From assembly GCA_009760855.2 (NCBI GenBank), contig WPIO01000048.1:2205001-2269000 (forward strand): DNA of 64,000 nucleotides. Direction: 5' to 3'. The translations under genes and the position numbers were made by a program. The notes beneath the pieces are model-generated. The model ran no database searches, was not told where the DNA came from, and saw only the letters and a program-made list of their open reading frames with translations. Shown in pieces: positions 22,799 to 37,700 of this stretch; position 1 is the first letter of the stretch; every line of letters begins with the position of its first letter. The DNA comes from Cristatella mucedo. Taxonomy: Eukaryota; Bryozoa; Phylactolaemata; Cristatellidae.

Positions 22799-25700
22799 TG
22801 CTGCTGTTGGCAACTTGAGAGCTCGCCAATCTTAAGGAAGACGAGTTTTCTGTAACATGCAATTCTCCTGCGTGCTCCGCCTGATTCATTTTACCACAGC
22901 TGCAGATTCAAGAAAGTGAGCGATGAGTGCTATAGCCCAAAGATACAACTTAGTGGAATGCCACGAGCATTTGATATTTTGGGGCAAGGCAAACATGATG
23001 CCAGGGTAAAGCAAGACTGCTAAGTAGAGAAAATGGTAAACTACGTTGAGCCACCAATGACTATGGCAGATGATACATGATCTGATATCAGACAAGACCG
23101 ACGAAGTGATATATTGCAGCTTCATAAATTTGCAAGGCTTAGAAGCAGTTCCAATTAGAACCCTTACGCAAGAGCATAGATAAATAAACAGACTCACGAC
23201 AACATCAGGCCCTCTCTGAAAATCATTTGCAGTGATGCAGCAAACATAAACAAAAAAAGCACATTTGTAGGAGCAGCTTCAACTGTAGGACCTTGCAGCA
23301 ACTCAACACGGCCTAAATGAACAGCGTCGTATGGACATGCCATCCAAAGACACGCATGCAGTCTCAAAGGTAGTAACAACAAATCAAGCATTTGGAGGAG
23401 ACAGGCTCCAGTACAGAGAGCCACAGTTAGTGAGACTCCTGGGATGCAATGGCTTTCAGTGCAAATCGATTAAATCCCAAAAATAAAATTAAAATACTGG
23501 CAAATAAGTTAGTACGCAGTATTGTAGTGGCTGTTCTCACAATTAAGCCTTTTAGAAACGTTACAGATTATCGGTTGATGACAAAATACCTAAGAAGAGT
23601 CAGCTTAGTCATTCTCACTTCAGCTATTTGTCTTACAATTGCTACTGCTCGACAAGATATGCCATCATCTAGACGACGAATGAAAAAATATCCAACACAC
23701 ACACACACATGGGCCATTTCCCAGCCAAACCTAACTCCTTGGCCGGTAGAGCTACAAGCGAGGCGTGGCTGCTGCTCCATCACTTCGCTAGGAATGGCTT
23801 CTAAGACACACCTCACTAATCCAGCTAATGCACATGCCAATTCAACAATAAGCATTCTGATGGAACCCTGGAAAGCTTGGAAGATCCCCCACCCCATAAA
23901 GTGCTTGCTCATACCTTGCTGGTCACAGCAGCAGCGTACATGCAGTCAGCATCAATGGCAATCGACTGAATTGCAGCATTGTCCTCGGGAACCTGCAAAC
24001 CCAAGGGCACAAGGTACAGCTATCACTGTACAAGGCTGAACAATGGCCGACTAAACAACGTCAGCTCTAGAAGACTTGGCAGGGCGATAGGAGGCACGAC
24101 TCAATGCCTCAATGACTGATACACAAGGTGGGCGGCATGCTTCATGCTGCCGTAGCCCGGATCCTCACCAGCCGGTCACTGCTGTCTGTTTTCAAGTTGT
24201 ATATCGTAATCGTGCCGGTTTGATCGCCTATAAAAAGTTCACCCTGAAAAGTAAAACCGGCAGGCAATCTACAGCACGAGTACCAAGTTCACTCATACAG
24301 ACGAGACGAGACATTCTTACATCTCGCTAACACACAACGATATCCCCTTGGGGTGATTAGCTCTAAATTATTCTGGCTGAAAGTTTATTGCACACACGTG
24401 TAACAAATTGTGCGTGACTAGAGGGCTTCTTGGTCTGCAGAGGAACGCAGTATAAGCAGATACAAAAGTATAAAAAACCTGCAAAAACAGAAGACTCCAC
24501 CTTGTGGTAGTTAAGAGATCAGATGTATCATAACTGCGGCTGCACGACTACTCACCAGCTGTGACTGATTGAGGGAGATCACTGGGAAGGGTAATAAGGG
24601 AAAGCACTTGGTGGCACTGGGCAGCATGTTGCCGGCTAAACAATAAGGGATGGAAAACCATGAGAGCAAAACAAGAAAACAAATAAGCAAGCACCACATG
24701 CTGTTGGCAAGCATTTCCATGAATTATTAGCACATTGGCCACAGTTGATGGAAACATTCGAAATTAAGCAATAGTCAAACCTACAAGACATACTTTCGGG
24801 CTATACACAAGCCCAAGTTTTATATGAGCTCACGACTAAAGCAAGTATTATGAGCAACTATAACTGGTAGAAGGGTTAATTTGGTCGACCAGTATCGAGA
24901 GAACCAGCTTCGATTATAATAACAGCAATAATAAAAATAATAATAATACATTTGTACATCACTCTCTGAGAACGTTACCTCTTTCTAGGCACTTTACAGA
25001 TGCTATAAAGAAAACATGACCAAATGATTAGTGGTAACATTTGCAATGTTATCAAGCATTACATTGTTAGATGTGACATGCACCGGGTCGGTCAACATGT
25101 AGATATGGTTAGTAGCAGCATGCAGTGTCAGCACAAATAATAATAATAATAACAACAATAATAACACACTTGATAAAGCACCCTCAGAGAACTAATCTCT
25201 TTCTAGGCGCTTTACATTTGCTGCAAAGAAAACACGATCGAATGGTTAGTGGTATTATGCTCAACAAGCAACAAGGATAACATGGTTGGGGGTGACATGC
25301 ACAGCATCAGCATGCAAGTGTGGTTAGTGGCAGCACGCATCAGTGTCAGCACGCATCAGTGTCAGCACGAATAAGCACATAAAGGACGAATCACAGGGAC
25401 CCACTAAATGCTGTCATTAATAGGTGCACTTTCAAGTTCATTTTTAAATGTAGTCAAGTCAGGGGATGTCGTGATTCAAGTCGGGAGTGCGTTCCAGGCT
25501 TTGGGAGCATACGAACTAAATGCACGGTCTCTGAAGGATTTGAGGTTTGTACGAGGTATAGGGAAACCGTTACATTCCGAAAAGTGGGTGGTACGATGCT
25601 TAGCCTGGTGGGGAGTAGATCTGATTGATAGGTAGGCTAGAGCCAAAGAATACAGTGACCTAAAAGTGAGCGACAGAACCTTGAAGTCGATGTGCTGCTT

Positions 25701-28700
25701 GACTGGTAGCCAGTGCAGTTCGGCAAGAAGTGGTGTGATGTGGCAACTGCGATGCTCACGACATACTAGCCTAGCTGCAGAGTTTTACACCAGCTGTACG
25801 CGCCTGATTGCACAGGCCGGTAGGCCAGCAAGCAGTGAGTTACAGAAGTCAAGACAAGATGTCCCAAATGCATGGACCAACTTAGACATGGTATCCTTAT
25901 CTAAACAAGCCCAAATTTTTAGCAATGCTATGTAGCTGAAAGTAGGCAGACTTAATTGTGGAGATAATGTGGTCGTCTAACAAAAGGTCACTTGGGAACG
26001 ACACCAATAATTCATAAGTACACAACAGAGAATCACAAGGACCCACTAACTGCTGTAATAAACAGGTGTATTTCAAGCTTCTTTGTTATAAATTATGCCA
26101 GAGGATACTGTATGGAAGGACTCTAGTAGTGCAGACTGCTTCTGGGCAGAATGACAAACGGCTTTAAACCAAAGCGAGTGCAGCAGACACAACGTGACAC
26201 TACGATGCAATGGCATTACACGGTCGGATAGGCAAGTGACTTCGTGCCGACAGTTCTGTTCCTTACGTCCAGACGGGCAATCAATCAAGCAGAACGAAGA
26301 CGAGCGTGCGTGTTCACAATACACTGCAAAGCTTTGCTCGCACGCGATATCTGCACGATGTCCACTATTATCGACGGCCAGCTCAATTCTGGGTGAATCT
26401 TGTTGAGCTGTCACAGCGCAGTTTGACAACGAATCCACTCAAACACTGCACAGGGCTTACGACGCGTACTTCAACCTCGCCGGTTCCTTGTCTGGCTCAA
26501 GGGGAATTCGTGACCCAAGTCTCCAGCAGCATACGACCATCGGGCTCTGCATGATGGCAAGCAGCACACGATTTTACGACCACAAACTTCAAGTTTTGGC
26601 CAAGTTACCTGATTTGGGTGAAGGCATATGCAGTTGACTGGACCCTTTGCCACATGAGTGCGCTGAAGGCTTTTAGATCTGCGAAAGACAAAGCATAATT
26701 AGGTGGCCATACACTACGTGCATGCTCAGGGAAGCATTCCAAGTTCATCACCGATGTGACAAACATTCTCGGTGAGAAACACCACGATGGCTCGTTCACA
26801 AGAGTTGCTCGGTAACAAAAAAGATTACTATATCTTATCAGTGAACACGAGCCCCTGCACTGCCTTTCACGAAACGTTAATGGCATTGCTATGCGCTGTT
26901 TGCAAGAGCAACCGCACATGCCAGAAGACCACAAATGCAATTTCAATAAGCTATCGTGGGAGGAAGGGGGTTGCATAGCAATCGCAAAAAACTGCCAAGC
27001 CTTCTAAAAAAAAGCTCTAAGTAATACGAAAAATTCGGGTAAGGAGTAGTCAGCCACATTGACTTGATCGCAGTAAAGTCGCCACGAGGTGGACCAGTCA
27101 CTTCTAACGAGGTGTGCCCTATCGAACCAATGTTGAGTGGTACTTAAATCAGCTCGCTCTCAGTGTGCATGCTAACGATTGGGAAGAATTCGAAAGATGC
27201 AGCACACAGATGCCTGTACTAGGTGACACCAGGGAAATCTGCCGGTAGGGCAAACTTTCGCATCGCCCTCCTTCGTGCCAGCCTCTACTGCACTTGTCAT
27301 TTAGCTTGTCTCCCAGGCTAAAAGACCAATAGCTCCCTGCTTCCCTAAAGTCACCCTCCTGCATGAAGCCGCAGAGATTCCTTTCTATTTACCTAAAACA
27401 CTTAAAAAGATGCACTACACTAAGTGCAGGCTTGAATGCTGCTTGAACAAGTCTGGGTTTGCCATCGATCTAGCCAGTTTCAAAAACTACATCCGTGTCC
27501 ACAACCGGAAACTTAGAAAACTTAGGGCTTCTTTTGTTACTTGCAAACCACGGTCTTTCCAGTCAGGCCCATTACATATTCATAAGACAGGATACCAAGT
27601 ATTTTGCTAATAACTTCTCAACCTTCTTCGTTGAAAAATTGCACAGATTTATGCCTCCATAAAGCCACCATTGCTCAATCAAGTGGTGAGTCGAAACCTG
27701 TGATCTCCCTTATAAATTTTCTGAGGTCCATGTATACGAAAAGGTCACCTTAATCAAACCTTGCAAAAAGATCTCATAACTCACAACCCTATAATATCTT
27801 CCTATTCCGATGGTCTTCATTGGTGGACAAACTTGGCCTAGCCATAGCTCAGTTGATAAGTGCTCCTCTTGATAATGGGGTTGTTCCGAAGTCTTTCAAA
27901 TCGGCCATTGTTCGTCTAATATTAAAAAAGCCCAGATTCGATTCAGAGATCCGAGCAAACCGTTGTTAATCTCCCTTCTTTTATGCTTAAGATTCTTAAC
28001 AGAAACTGTAGCTAAGCTTGTGCAACACATAGATAAGAATACAATCAAAAAATTTTCAATCGAAATTCAAGCGACACTACGCCACTGAAATTCTGCTCTC
28101 CTATGTAACCAACAACATCATAAGCAGCAATGACAGTTGTAATGTCAATACCCTGGTCTTGCTCGATCTATAAGCTACACTTGACAATATTGGTCACGGT
28201 ATCCTACTCGAACGATTGAGAACACCTATCGGTCTGATCGACGATACGCTAGATTAATTCAAATCGAGCTTGTCTGATCGTGTTCAATCTGTGTTGTGTA
28301 GTAGTCACTTCTCATCCAGCAGACCAAGCACACATACAACTCCACATGGGTCTGTTCTCGGTCCTTTGCTGTTCTCTATTTATAGTGAGCCTATGGGAAA
28401 AGTGATTGAGGCCAATGGGAGCTTTTATCACTTCTATACTGACGACACTCTGGTGCACTTGTCATTTTAACCATCAAAATCAGCTACAGCGATTGAAAAA
28501 CGGAATGCTTGCCTTGCAGGCACCCGATCATGGGTGTTTTCATAAACTAAACAATAAGACTAAATTCCTGCTCATAAGATACACAAGCATGCGGCTGGAT
28601 GGACTAGGAGATTGCTTCTCTCATTAGTGATGCTGTATCAATATACATCCTGTGATCGTCATCGTGTGATCAGAGTTTAAATGTCCTATTTTCTAAGTGT

Positions 28701-31700
28701 TCAAAGTTTAAAAGCTTCATTATGAAGGCTGCTTCTACATCTGGCTATTATGTTCCATCCCTTTCTAAGATTTGGGACTGTCTAACACGGTGGCTGGTTA
28801 AAAATCTTTCTAGCTCCCTGGTTCTGTCGAGGCAGGATGATAGCAATTCCGTTTTGGCTCAGCTGCTGAAAAATGAGTTATGCCTCTGCAGCTGGTGATG
28901 ACTACGGCTGCTTAGTTTGTTTACACATCCTAGAGGTCCAGCTATGGGTCGGTTTTGCTGAAGGAGCTGCAATGGCTCTTAGTCGATCTATAGATACAGA
29001 GAAGAGAAGATTTCTTACGCTGACCCACAAACCCCATGAGACTTGGCTCCTTCATACCCAGCTGAGAAGCGTCACCAGTTCCAGCCTCCTAGTGCATGCA
29101 GGCATCTAGCTAACCGATGGCCACAAGTGTCTTCGTGCTTTAGGAGGCTGACCTAGGCATGATACCTGCTTGCTTTAGTGTGCTTGATTGACACCGTGCA
29201 GGCCACTAGGCCCTGGGTACTGATTCTCTGGCAGTGAGTTCTAGAGCTACTGGATAAAGCTTAAGTTCTCTTAACCTGCTATGCAAACGACCTCTATCCC
29301 GACCTATAAAATATGGAGATAATAACCGAATTAACAAAAAAGCACATGATAGAAACCTCGGACAGTCAAACTACAGTAGTATCCAGTACTTAGTTTGAAG
29401 GGAACTTGAGTATAGCGACTCAGTAGAGGCTCTAGACAATTTATCAAGAATAAATGAAACGTATCACAACAAGTATCAACTTTAAAAATGATGAGATCCC
29501 ACGTGCTATTTGCCATAGAGCAATATATATTGTACTAAGTAAAGTTCTAGCCTGAGCAGTTCCTTGAATAGCGGTTTGGATGTTGCTATAAAAAAAAGAC
29601 AAAAGATGCCGCAGAGCTGACCTGTTGGCAGACTTTGAAAGGTCTACAGCTCCTAATGTCAAGTACCCATGGGTGTCAATGAAAGTTTTAGCTCCACGTT
29701 TAATGCATACATGCACAAGCATTATGTGTGCTTGCCGGGACAGGAATCAACACAGCATACTGACACTGCTATCGTTTGTTCTCGGGCACTGGCTGACTCT
29801 GCTACAGAACAATTGTTAGCGTTACAATATCAACCTGCTCAACACACCCTACTAGATAAATTGCATCATACATGACATCAGCAGTTACTTGCAACTCAGC
29901 CAGAGCTACATATATACAGTGCTGAAATCAATGCATCGTAGGAATGAACACGAATCTGAAACTTTCTGAGTTTTAAAATCACGTCCAAAATACTGCCACA
30001 GGGTAAGATTAATATGAGGCAGTAAATGTACAAGATTGTGCATGCTGCCACCTCGGTTGGACTACTAAGTGCGGGGAAAACAGGCACAATTAGCTTGTTT
30101 AGCGTTTCACGTGGGTCCGGAAACAGTTGTGGTTTTCGAAGGATAGTTTTTGGCAGCAGTCAGAAGACGGTGAAGTAAGATGTTTTGGATGTTCCAGATA
30201 TTTGTGCATGCAATACACAGGCCAGATCTGGCTTGAGAATATGCAAGAAATCGAGTAGTGCAGTTAGAGCAAGAAACCAGCTCACTACGTCTCCTGATGA
30301 AAAAAAGCCGTAGAGCACTATAACACTGCTTTAGAAGTCTTGGCAAACACATGAGATGCCAAAACCATGGTCACCTGCATGGGTTATAATGTGTTCACTG
30401 AAATTATGAGATGGTAGTTTAATTTAGCGCATGCATTTAGAAAACAGAGATAGTTAAAACCTAAGACAGTTTTAAAGAATTCTTTAATTTATTGTTTACC
30501 AGAAAACGCTTGTCGATTTTTCTTTCCATCGCAGCATCGAATTGTAGCATCTCTTCGAACCATATCAAACTTATGGCTGTGAATACTCAAATTAGCATGT
30601 TTCAAACTCTCGATAGTTGATGAAAAATGCCCAACACGGTTGGTGTTATAGATTTTTATAGTCGGATATTAGATGCATTCATTAAATCTTACTTTGCAGT
30701 GCTCCGACGGTACTGGGAAATAATATCTGTCAAGAATGGTGACTAGGTCGGTAGCCAGAAATTGCCCCAGTTACTATAAAAGCAGGGTCACTGTGCATAT
30801 TTTCACCTGGTAAGATAACCAGGTCGGTAGCACGTTCGATTTGTTAGAAATAGTGCTAACTCTTGCGAATCATATGCTCTGGTGAAATTATGCTGGCCTG
30901 CAGTCCATGAATAAACTAAATTATCAGATATAATAATAAGTCAATCCTCAGGGTGCGTAGATTTTTCAAGTCAGCACTGTAAGTAGTTCGACAACCTATT
31001 AGGAAAGTGTCAAAACATCTTCGAAGAGCTAATGGTAACGTGGCCTACAGGTTTATCGAAATTGGTAAGCCAGAATAAGCATGGGAGGCTTTCTATGGTA
31101 AATCGGATCTCGACTTCAAAGGCTGCCAATAACGTCTGCTATCTCTCGAGTTCCCAAAGTAGAAACAACTCGACATACAAGTTAACAGTGATCTGCTACA
31201 GACATGCCCAAATAGGTCCACCCTAATTCATTGATAGGTTCAGATAACTGCCACATACCTGAGGTCCCAAATCCTTGTGCACCCATCCTCATTGCCCGAG
31301 TACATCCACCGGCCATCCTCTTGGAAGCCAACGGCAGTGCAATTCTTTGGTATGTTGTCATAACTAATTACGGGATTAGAGTTCGTTGAGTTTATATCAT
31401 ACATGCGTATGTGCTGGTAGCCTTCAACGTGGAAAGAATATGAGGTGGGTAAGTATGTACACAAATCTGCATGAGATCCCACAACTCTCGGCTTCAGAGC
31501 TTCGGCTGCAGCACTGTACAAGACAAGCATAGCAACATACCTGCGGCTGCTATGCATGCTCGGTCAGGTGTGACAGCCAACGCATTCACCTGCTGAAAAA
31601 AACACAGAAGCTATTGCTGGCTAAACAGGAACTAAGTGCAATGTATGTCACAGGTGAATGTACATCCAATCAAAAACATGCACAGGCAATACTGTAGGTA

Positions 31701-34700
31701 TTCTGTTAAATATCTGTTAAATAAAACCACGAGATCAAACCAACACACACTGATAGTTCTGACTCAAACTCAAATGAAGCCACACTCAAATAGCCCTCAA
31801 ATAATCATTTGAAAAGCGACTATTTAAAATTTGCTTCAACATGGTGTTGATACAATCGACTCCCCTTATAAGAATATGCTCAGGCTAGCAAAAGGCATTC
31901 TTATTCTCATATTCAGAGTAAGACTAACCTTGCAAAAAATGTGGGATGCAGAACTGCTATTCTTACAAGCACAGTATTTATATGTGGAGTCGACTGCAAT
32001 TCGTGCTATGTTCTTTCAGAGTTGAAACATGATGTTCCAGCAAGACATGTCCGAAAGTACAGGAGGCCAAGCCAGTAAACCGACTTACAGTTCAAAGAAA
32101 CACCACGGCTCCTCCATACTTAGCTTCAGTAAAAAAATATACTAGCTGATTTAACAGCCTCTTGGTATAGCGTCAGAAGAGCCTTTACGGCTATCACCAC
32201 CGCTTGCAGTAGCAATAAAGGATCGCTCACCGAAGGATTCGAACCCACGATATCGGGACTGAGGTTGTGAAAAATATCCGCTTTAACTAGTGGGCCACCA
32301 CGACTCACCAATCACCATCACGGCTTCAGTGGTGTCATCTACTGGGAAATAAAATAATAATAATAATAACAATGCACTTGATAAAGCGCCCTCAGAGAAC
32401 TCAAACGCTTTCTAGGCGCTTTACATTTGCTGCAAAGGGCAATGCAATTTAATGGTGAGTAATATCATACTTGATAAACAAACAAAATGAATAACATGGT
32501 TAGGGGTGACATGCACAGGGTTAGCGTGCAAATGTGGTTAGTGGCAGCATGCACATTGTCAGCACGCATAAGCACATAAAAGAAAAGCCTTAATTGTGCT
32601 AGATACAGTATGAGAAAGCCAAGAGGGAGAGTATAAATGGCATATTTTGAAAAGAGGAATTAGAACAGATCCGTGAGGCGTCCCATAATTCAAAGACTGA
32701 TCGGACAACGGCTAGCCACTAACACCTCATACCTAAAACCTACTATTGTTCGCAACAAAGAAATATAGACACAATAACTCAACCTCTCTAAACATATTAC
32801 ATGGATTTTTTCCTCTCCTCCGGCTCCCTCGACAAACAACTTGCCATCAACTCTCCCCATGCTCTCATCTATCTACTATCAATCACATGCTTCGTGACCG
32901 TATCTTGCAATTATCCCCCCTGTTTAAAGCTGTGCCTACACGGCAGACTTTCCTCCTAAGTTGGCGCAGATTTTGGACCGATTTCTCACAAATTTGGGCT
33001 ACTATGTAACCTTACCGTCACTACATTTTGGAGGAGGAGCCAAGTTTGCACAGTCTCACGATGGAGAATCTGTTTCTACTTTTTGGCTCCTTGTTGATCC
33101 AGCCGACTAATAACCCCCCCCCCCTGGGGCTCGGCACATAATAATAACAATGCACTTGATAAAGCGCCCTCAGAGAACTCAATCTCATTCTACTAGGCGT
33201 TTTACATTTGCTGCAAAGGGAAATTCGATTGAATGGTGACTAATATCATGCTTGATAAACAGCTAGAATAACATGGTTAGGGGTAACATGCACAGTGTCA
33301 GCATGCAAGTGTGGTTAGTGGCAGCATGCACAGTGTCAGCATGCATAAGCACATGAAGGACGAATCACAGGGATCCACTAAATGCTGTCCTAAATAGGTG
33401 TGTTTTTAAGTTCTTTTTAAATGGGGTCAAGTCAGATGTCGTGACGCAAGTCGGGAGTGAGTCAGGCTTTGAGCCCATACGAACTAAATGCACGGTCTCC
33501 AAAGAATTTGAGGTTTGTACAATGTATAGGTAAATAGTTAAAAATTCCGAAAACCGAGTGGTACGATGCTTGTCCTGATTGAGGATGTAGATCTGACAGG
33601 TAGGCTGGAGCCAAAGAATGAAGGGAGCTAAAAGTGAGCGGCAAAACCTCGAATTCGATCCATTGCTTGACTGGTAGCGTAGCCAGTGCAATTCGGCGAA
33701 AAGTGGTGTGATGTGGCAACTGCGATGCTCGCGACAGACAAGCCTAGCTGCAGAGTTTTGCACCAGCTGTAAGCCCTTGATTACGCATGCCGGTAGGCCA
33801 GCAAACAGTGAGCTACAGAAGTCAAGACGGGATGTCACAAATGCATGGACCAACTTAGACGTGGTATTCCTATCTAAACAAGCCCTAATTTCAGCAATGC
33901 TATGTAGCTGAAAGTAGGCAAACTTGACTGTGGAGCTAATGTGGTCGTCTAACAAAAGGTCACCTTGAAACGTGATGCCTAGATTTCGTGCAGATTCAAC
34001 AGGAGATTTGCTGGCAGAGCCGATTTTGAGCATTAGCCTCTCCAATGTCTGAATCTTGCTTGGTTTGCCCGTAACTAGTAAGTAAGTTCTATCATCATTC
34101 AATTTAAGAAAATTTGCTTCCATCCATGTCTGGATGTCATAAATACATGAAGCAAGGGAATTGAGAGAATTTGACTTGCTAGAGGGGCGGGAGGGATCAA
34201 AGCAAAGGTACACCTGAGTGTCATCTGCATAGAAGTGAAAGCCCAGTCAAGCAACGGATTGACTTCAAGGTTTTGTCGCTCATTTTTAGGTCTCTACATT
34301 CTATGGCTCCAGCCTATCTTTCAGAGATACTACCCCATCAGGCAAAGCATCGTACCACTCGCTTTTCGGAATCCAACAGTCTAGAAATACCTCGTACAAA
34401 CCTTAAATCCTTTGGAGACCGTGCATTTAGCTCGTATGCTCCCACAGCCTGGAACTCCCTCCCGACCTGCTTCAGAACATCCCCTGACCTGACCACATTT
34501 AAAAGAAACTTAAAAACATACCTATTTAGGACAGCATTTAGTGGGTCCTTGTGATTCGTCCTCGATGTGCTTATGCGTGCTGACACTGTTCATGCTGCCA
34601 CTAACCACATTTGCATGCTGACCCAGTGCATGTAACCCCTAACCATGTTATTCATTTTGTTTGTTTTTCAAGCATGATTTTACTTACTATTCTATTGCGT

Positions 34701-37700
34701 ATCACTTTGCAGCAAATGTAAAGCGCCTAGAAAGAGATTAAGTTCTCTGAGGGCGCTTTATCAAGTGCAATATTATTATTATTATTATTATTAGATTGTG
34801 ATTGGCAATCACATAAGCAAGAGGGAGACTATAAACCGTGAAAAGAACCGGACCAAAGAAAAGCATGGAGCCTTGAGGTACCCCATATTTCAGAGGTAGC
34901 TCAGATGATCTTTGTCCATTCACTTCACTTCACTTTCGCATTTCACATTCACTTCAATACTCTGGAGTCTCCTACTGAGATGGGACCTGAACCATTGCAG
35001 AGCAGTGCCAGTGATGCCCAGGCGAGATGAGAGGCGCTCTAAAAGAACATGGGGATCGATGGTATCAAAAGCTGCCGAAAGATCGAGCAAAACAAGCAGA
35101 GACACTCTATCTATGTCTGCATTCCCAAGTAGGTCGCTGTACACCCTAAGCAATGCTGATTTTGTGGAGTGATTAGCTCTAAAGCCAGACTGGAACTTAC
35201 TAGCAAGGTTCGAACTTTCAAAATATGAGTTCAGCTGGTCCGCCACGACCAGTTTCAGTGTCTTTGATAGGAATGGTAGAAGGGAGACTGGGCGGTAGTT
35301 GCTCAAGTTCTCTTGGCCTAGTGTAGCTTTCTTGAGAAGTGGCCTCACTACAGCTTTTTTGAAAGGTGCTGGGACATGACCTGAGGCTAATGACGTATTA
35401 TTGATGTTAGCTATGCATGGCAGCAGCAGATCAATGCAACGTAGGAGCAGCACAGTGGGAATAGGGTCCAAAGGACTTGTTGACTTTTTTGAATGGGATA
35501 TGAACTTCAGGACGAGATCACTAGTGACCTGCTGAAACGTAGACGTTTAGGTGCAGCCAGGAATCAGGGAACAGCATTCTAAGGGGATGTTGTCAGCGCA
35601 GGGATGGGCTCCCTGATCTTGTCTATCTTCTGCACAAATAATCAAAAGAAGCGATCGGCTAGATCATCACAGGGATTATCAGGTAAGGAGCTAGCCTGGG
35701 AGCGGTTGAGGAGATGGTTGATCATTGATATCAGCATTTTTGGATTGTGCATTTGTGATTCAACGATGTTTTTATAGAAGCTAGACTTGGCCTTTGCTAG
35801 GATCGATTGGTGTGACCTACAGTAGTCTTCGTATGCCTGTCAATGGACAGTCAGTCACGATCTTTTGTATGCTTTTTTAACCTTGCGCTTAGTAGACCTG
35901 GCTAGTTTAATGTCTGAGGTAAACCATAGGCCGTCTGGGCAAGGCCTCACAGTGTGCTTAGTCAGAGGTGCAAACTCGTCGAGCATGTCAGCTAGTGTCG
36001 TGTTGTAGCTATCTACAAATGATGACAGCTCGGAAGGGGGACTGAGCAGCAGAGGTGAAGCAGATATTCTCGCACGGACAGCATCGATGTCAAGGGTCTT
36101 GAGGTTTCGAGATTCACAGATGATTTTAGAGGAGGAGGGCACACATTGTAGACTGAATGAGATCTGCATGTGGTCAGATAAGCAGGATTTGGTAATAATT
36201 GGTGATGACAGTTGCAGGAGAAAATCTGGTCGAGTGTGTGACCCTTGATGTGAGTAGGGCGATGCTCATGAGCTAGGGCCATGCACATGCACAAGAGATA
36301 GTGAGTCAGTCAATGCACGAAATTCAGTGGTGAAGGCGTAAGATAAGTTATCAGAGTGAACGTTAAAATCACCCATAACGAGGAGGGATCGATTTCTAGC
36401 ACACAGAATCGAAATGAGATCGGAGAAATAAGAGATAAAGGAAGATTTGGTACCTGGTGGGGATAGACTGCTGCCACCATTGGTAGCTTGTTTTCGGGCG
36501 AGACCAAGACAATTGATTCAAGACTGCTTCGAGGGTACTGCAAATGGCTTGAAGTTGAATTTCGAGTGCACGATAACAGCAACTCCGAGAAACACATACA
36601 CCCACGACTAAAATAAAAATAGCTGACGTTTGTAGGATCGAGTTATATTGAGGCGTTCAGAGCAAGACCTTGAAGACGGGATGCTTATGCATCGTAGCCA
36701 AGTTGTAAGCATTTTCTACATAGAACGAGTCGTGGGTCTGTTTATGAAATCCCCTAGCAAACCGGTAACGGTACATTTTATTTAAAAATTGGGAAACTGA
36801 GCAGGGCTAAATAAAATGTACCATTACCCGTTTGCTAGGGGATTTCATAAACAGACCCACGATGCGAATGAATTACAAATGAATTATATATATATATATA
36901 TATATATAATTCATTTGTATATCGCCCAAAAAGAACTTAATCTCTATTCAGACGCGTCACATATGCCTCGGGGTTCGAGCCCACGACCTCAGCCAGGTCA
37001 CAGTTTTCACGAACCGTACTCGCCCACAAGCCCACAAGCATGACATGAAGATGAAGCGCATGGCTCTACAAGCCGGCACTGCATACTGTTGTAAAATACA
37101 ATGCGATGCATCTCAGTCTGTAACTTCACAAAGCCATAAGGACTAAATGGGTGATAAGCCAGAGTTTTCTATAATGCATTAAACGCCCAAGTGGCTTACA
37201 ATGCACATTCGGTTGCCAACAGACTGCATATCACGCAACAAAGAGAAAGGGAGAAGAGTAGGTGAGTCAGCAAGTCAATCGACAAAGTGAGTAACATGGA
37301 AGCACCATCGCAGGATGGCTGCAAAGGATATGCCAAAGTCGGCAGATGGTTAGAAGATATCTTTGGGGAAGATTTGTTGGAGTATGACAGTCTAGGACCT
37401 GCAGAGCAAAAGCTGCTGCCAACAGTCTATAGGCAAATGCAACAGCTAATTTATTTTCTAAATAAGACCTAGGGTTCGAGGAGGCTCAAATTAGTGCAGC
37501 AGTTCAGCTAGGTATGAAGCAAAAGCCAAGGCAGACCTCGTGGATAAGAGTAAAACTTTACTCTTTAAAAATTGATCAACCACAAGCTATTGCAGCTCCA
37601 TCAGCAAAGGCGACAGATGGGTGAACTTCTTATATATTTTCTGACCCGCCATGTAGCCATATTTATCACGAGCTGTTAAGGGTGAATAGTTTTTTGGTAT

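Noticed and set aside
33365..34213. 282-codon minus-strand frame as a host gene
   Set aside because: It contains LINE post-RT motifs ([20 protein letters not shown]) and the LINE C-terminus; it is part of LINE-A.
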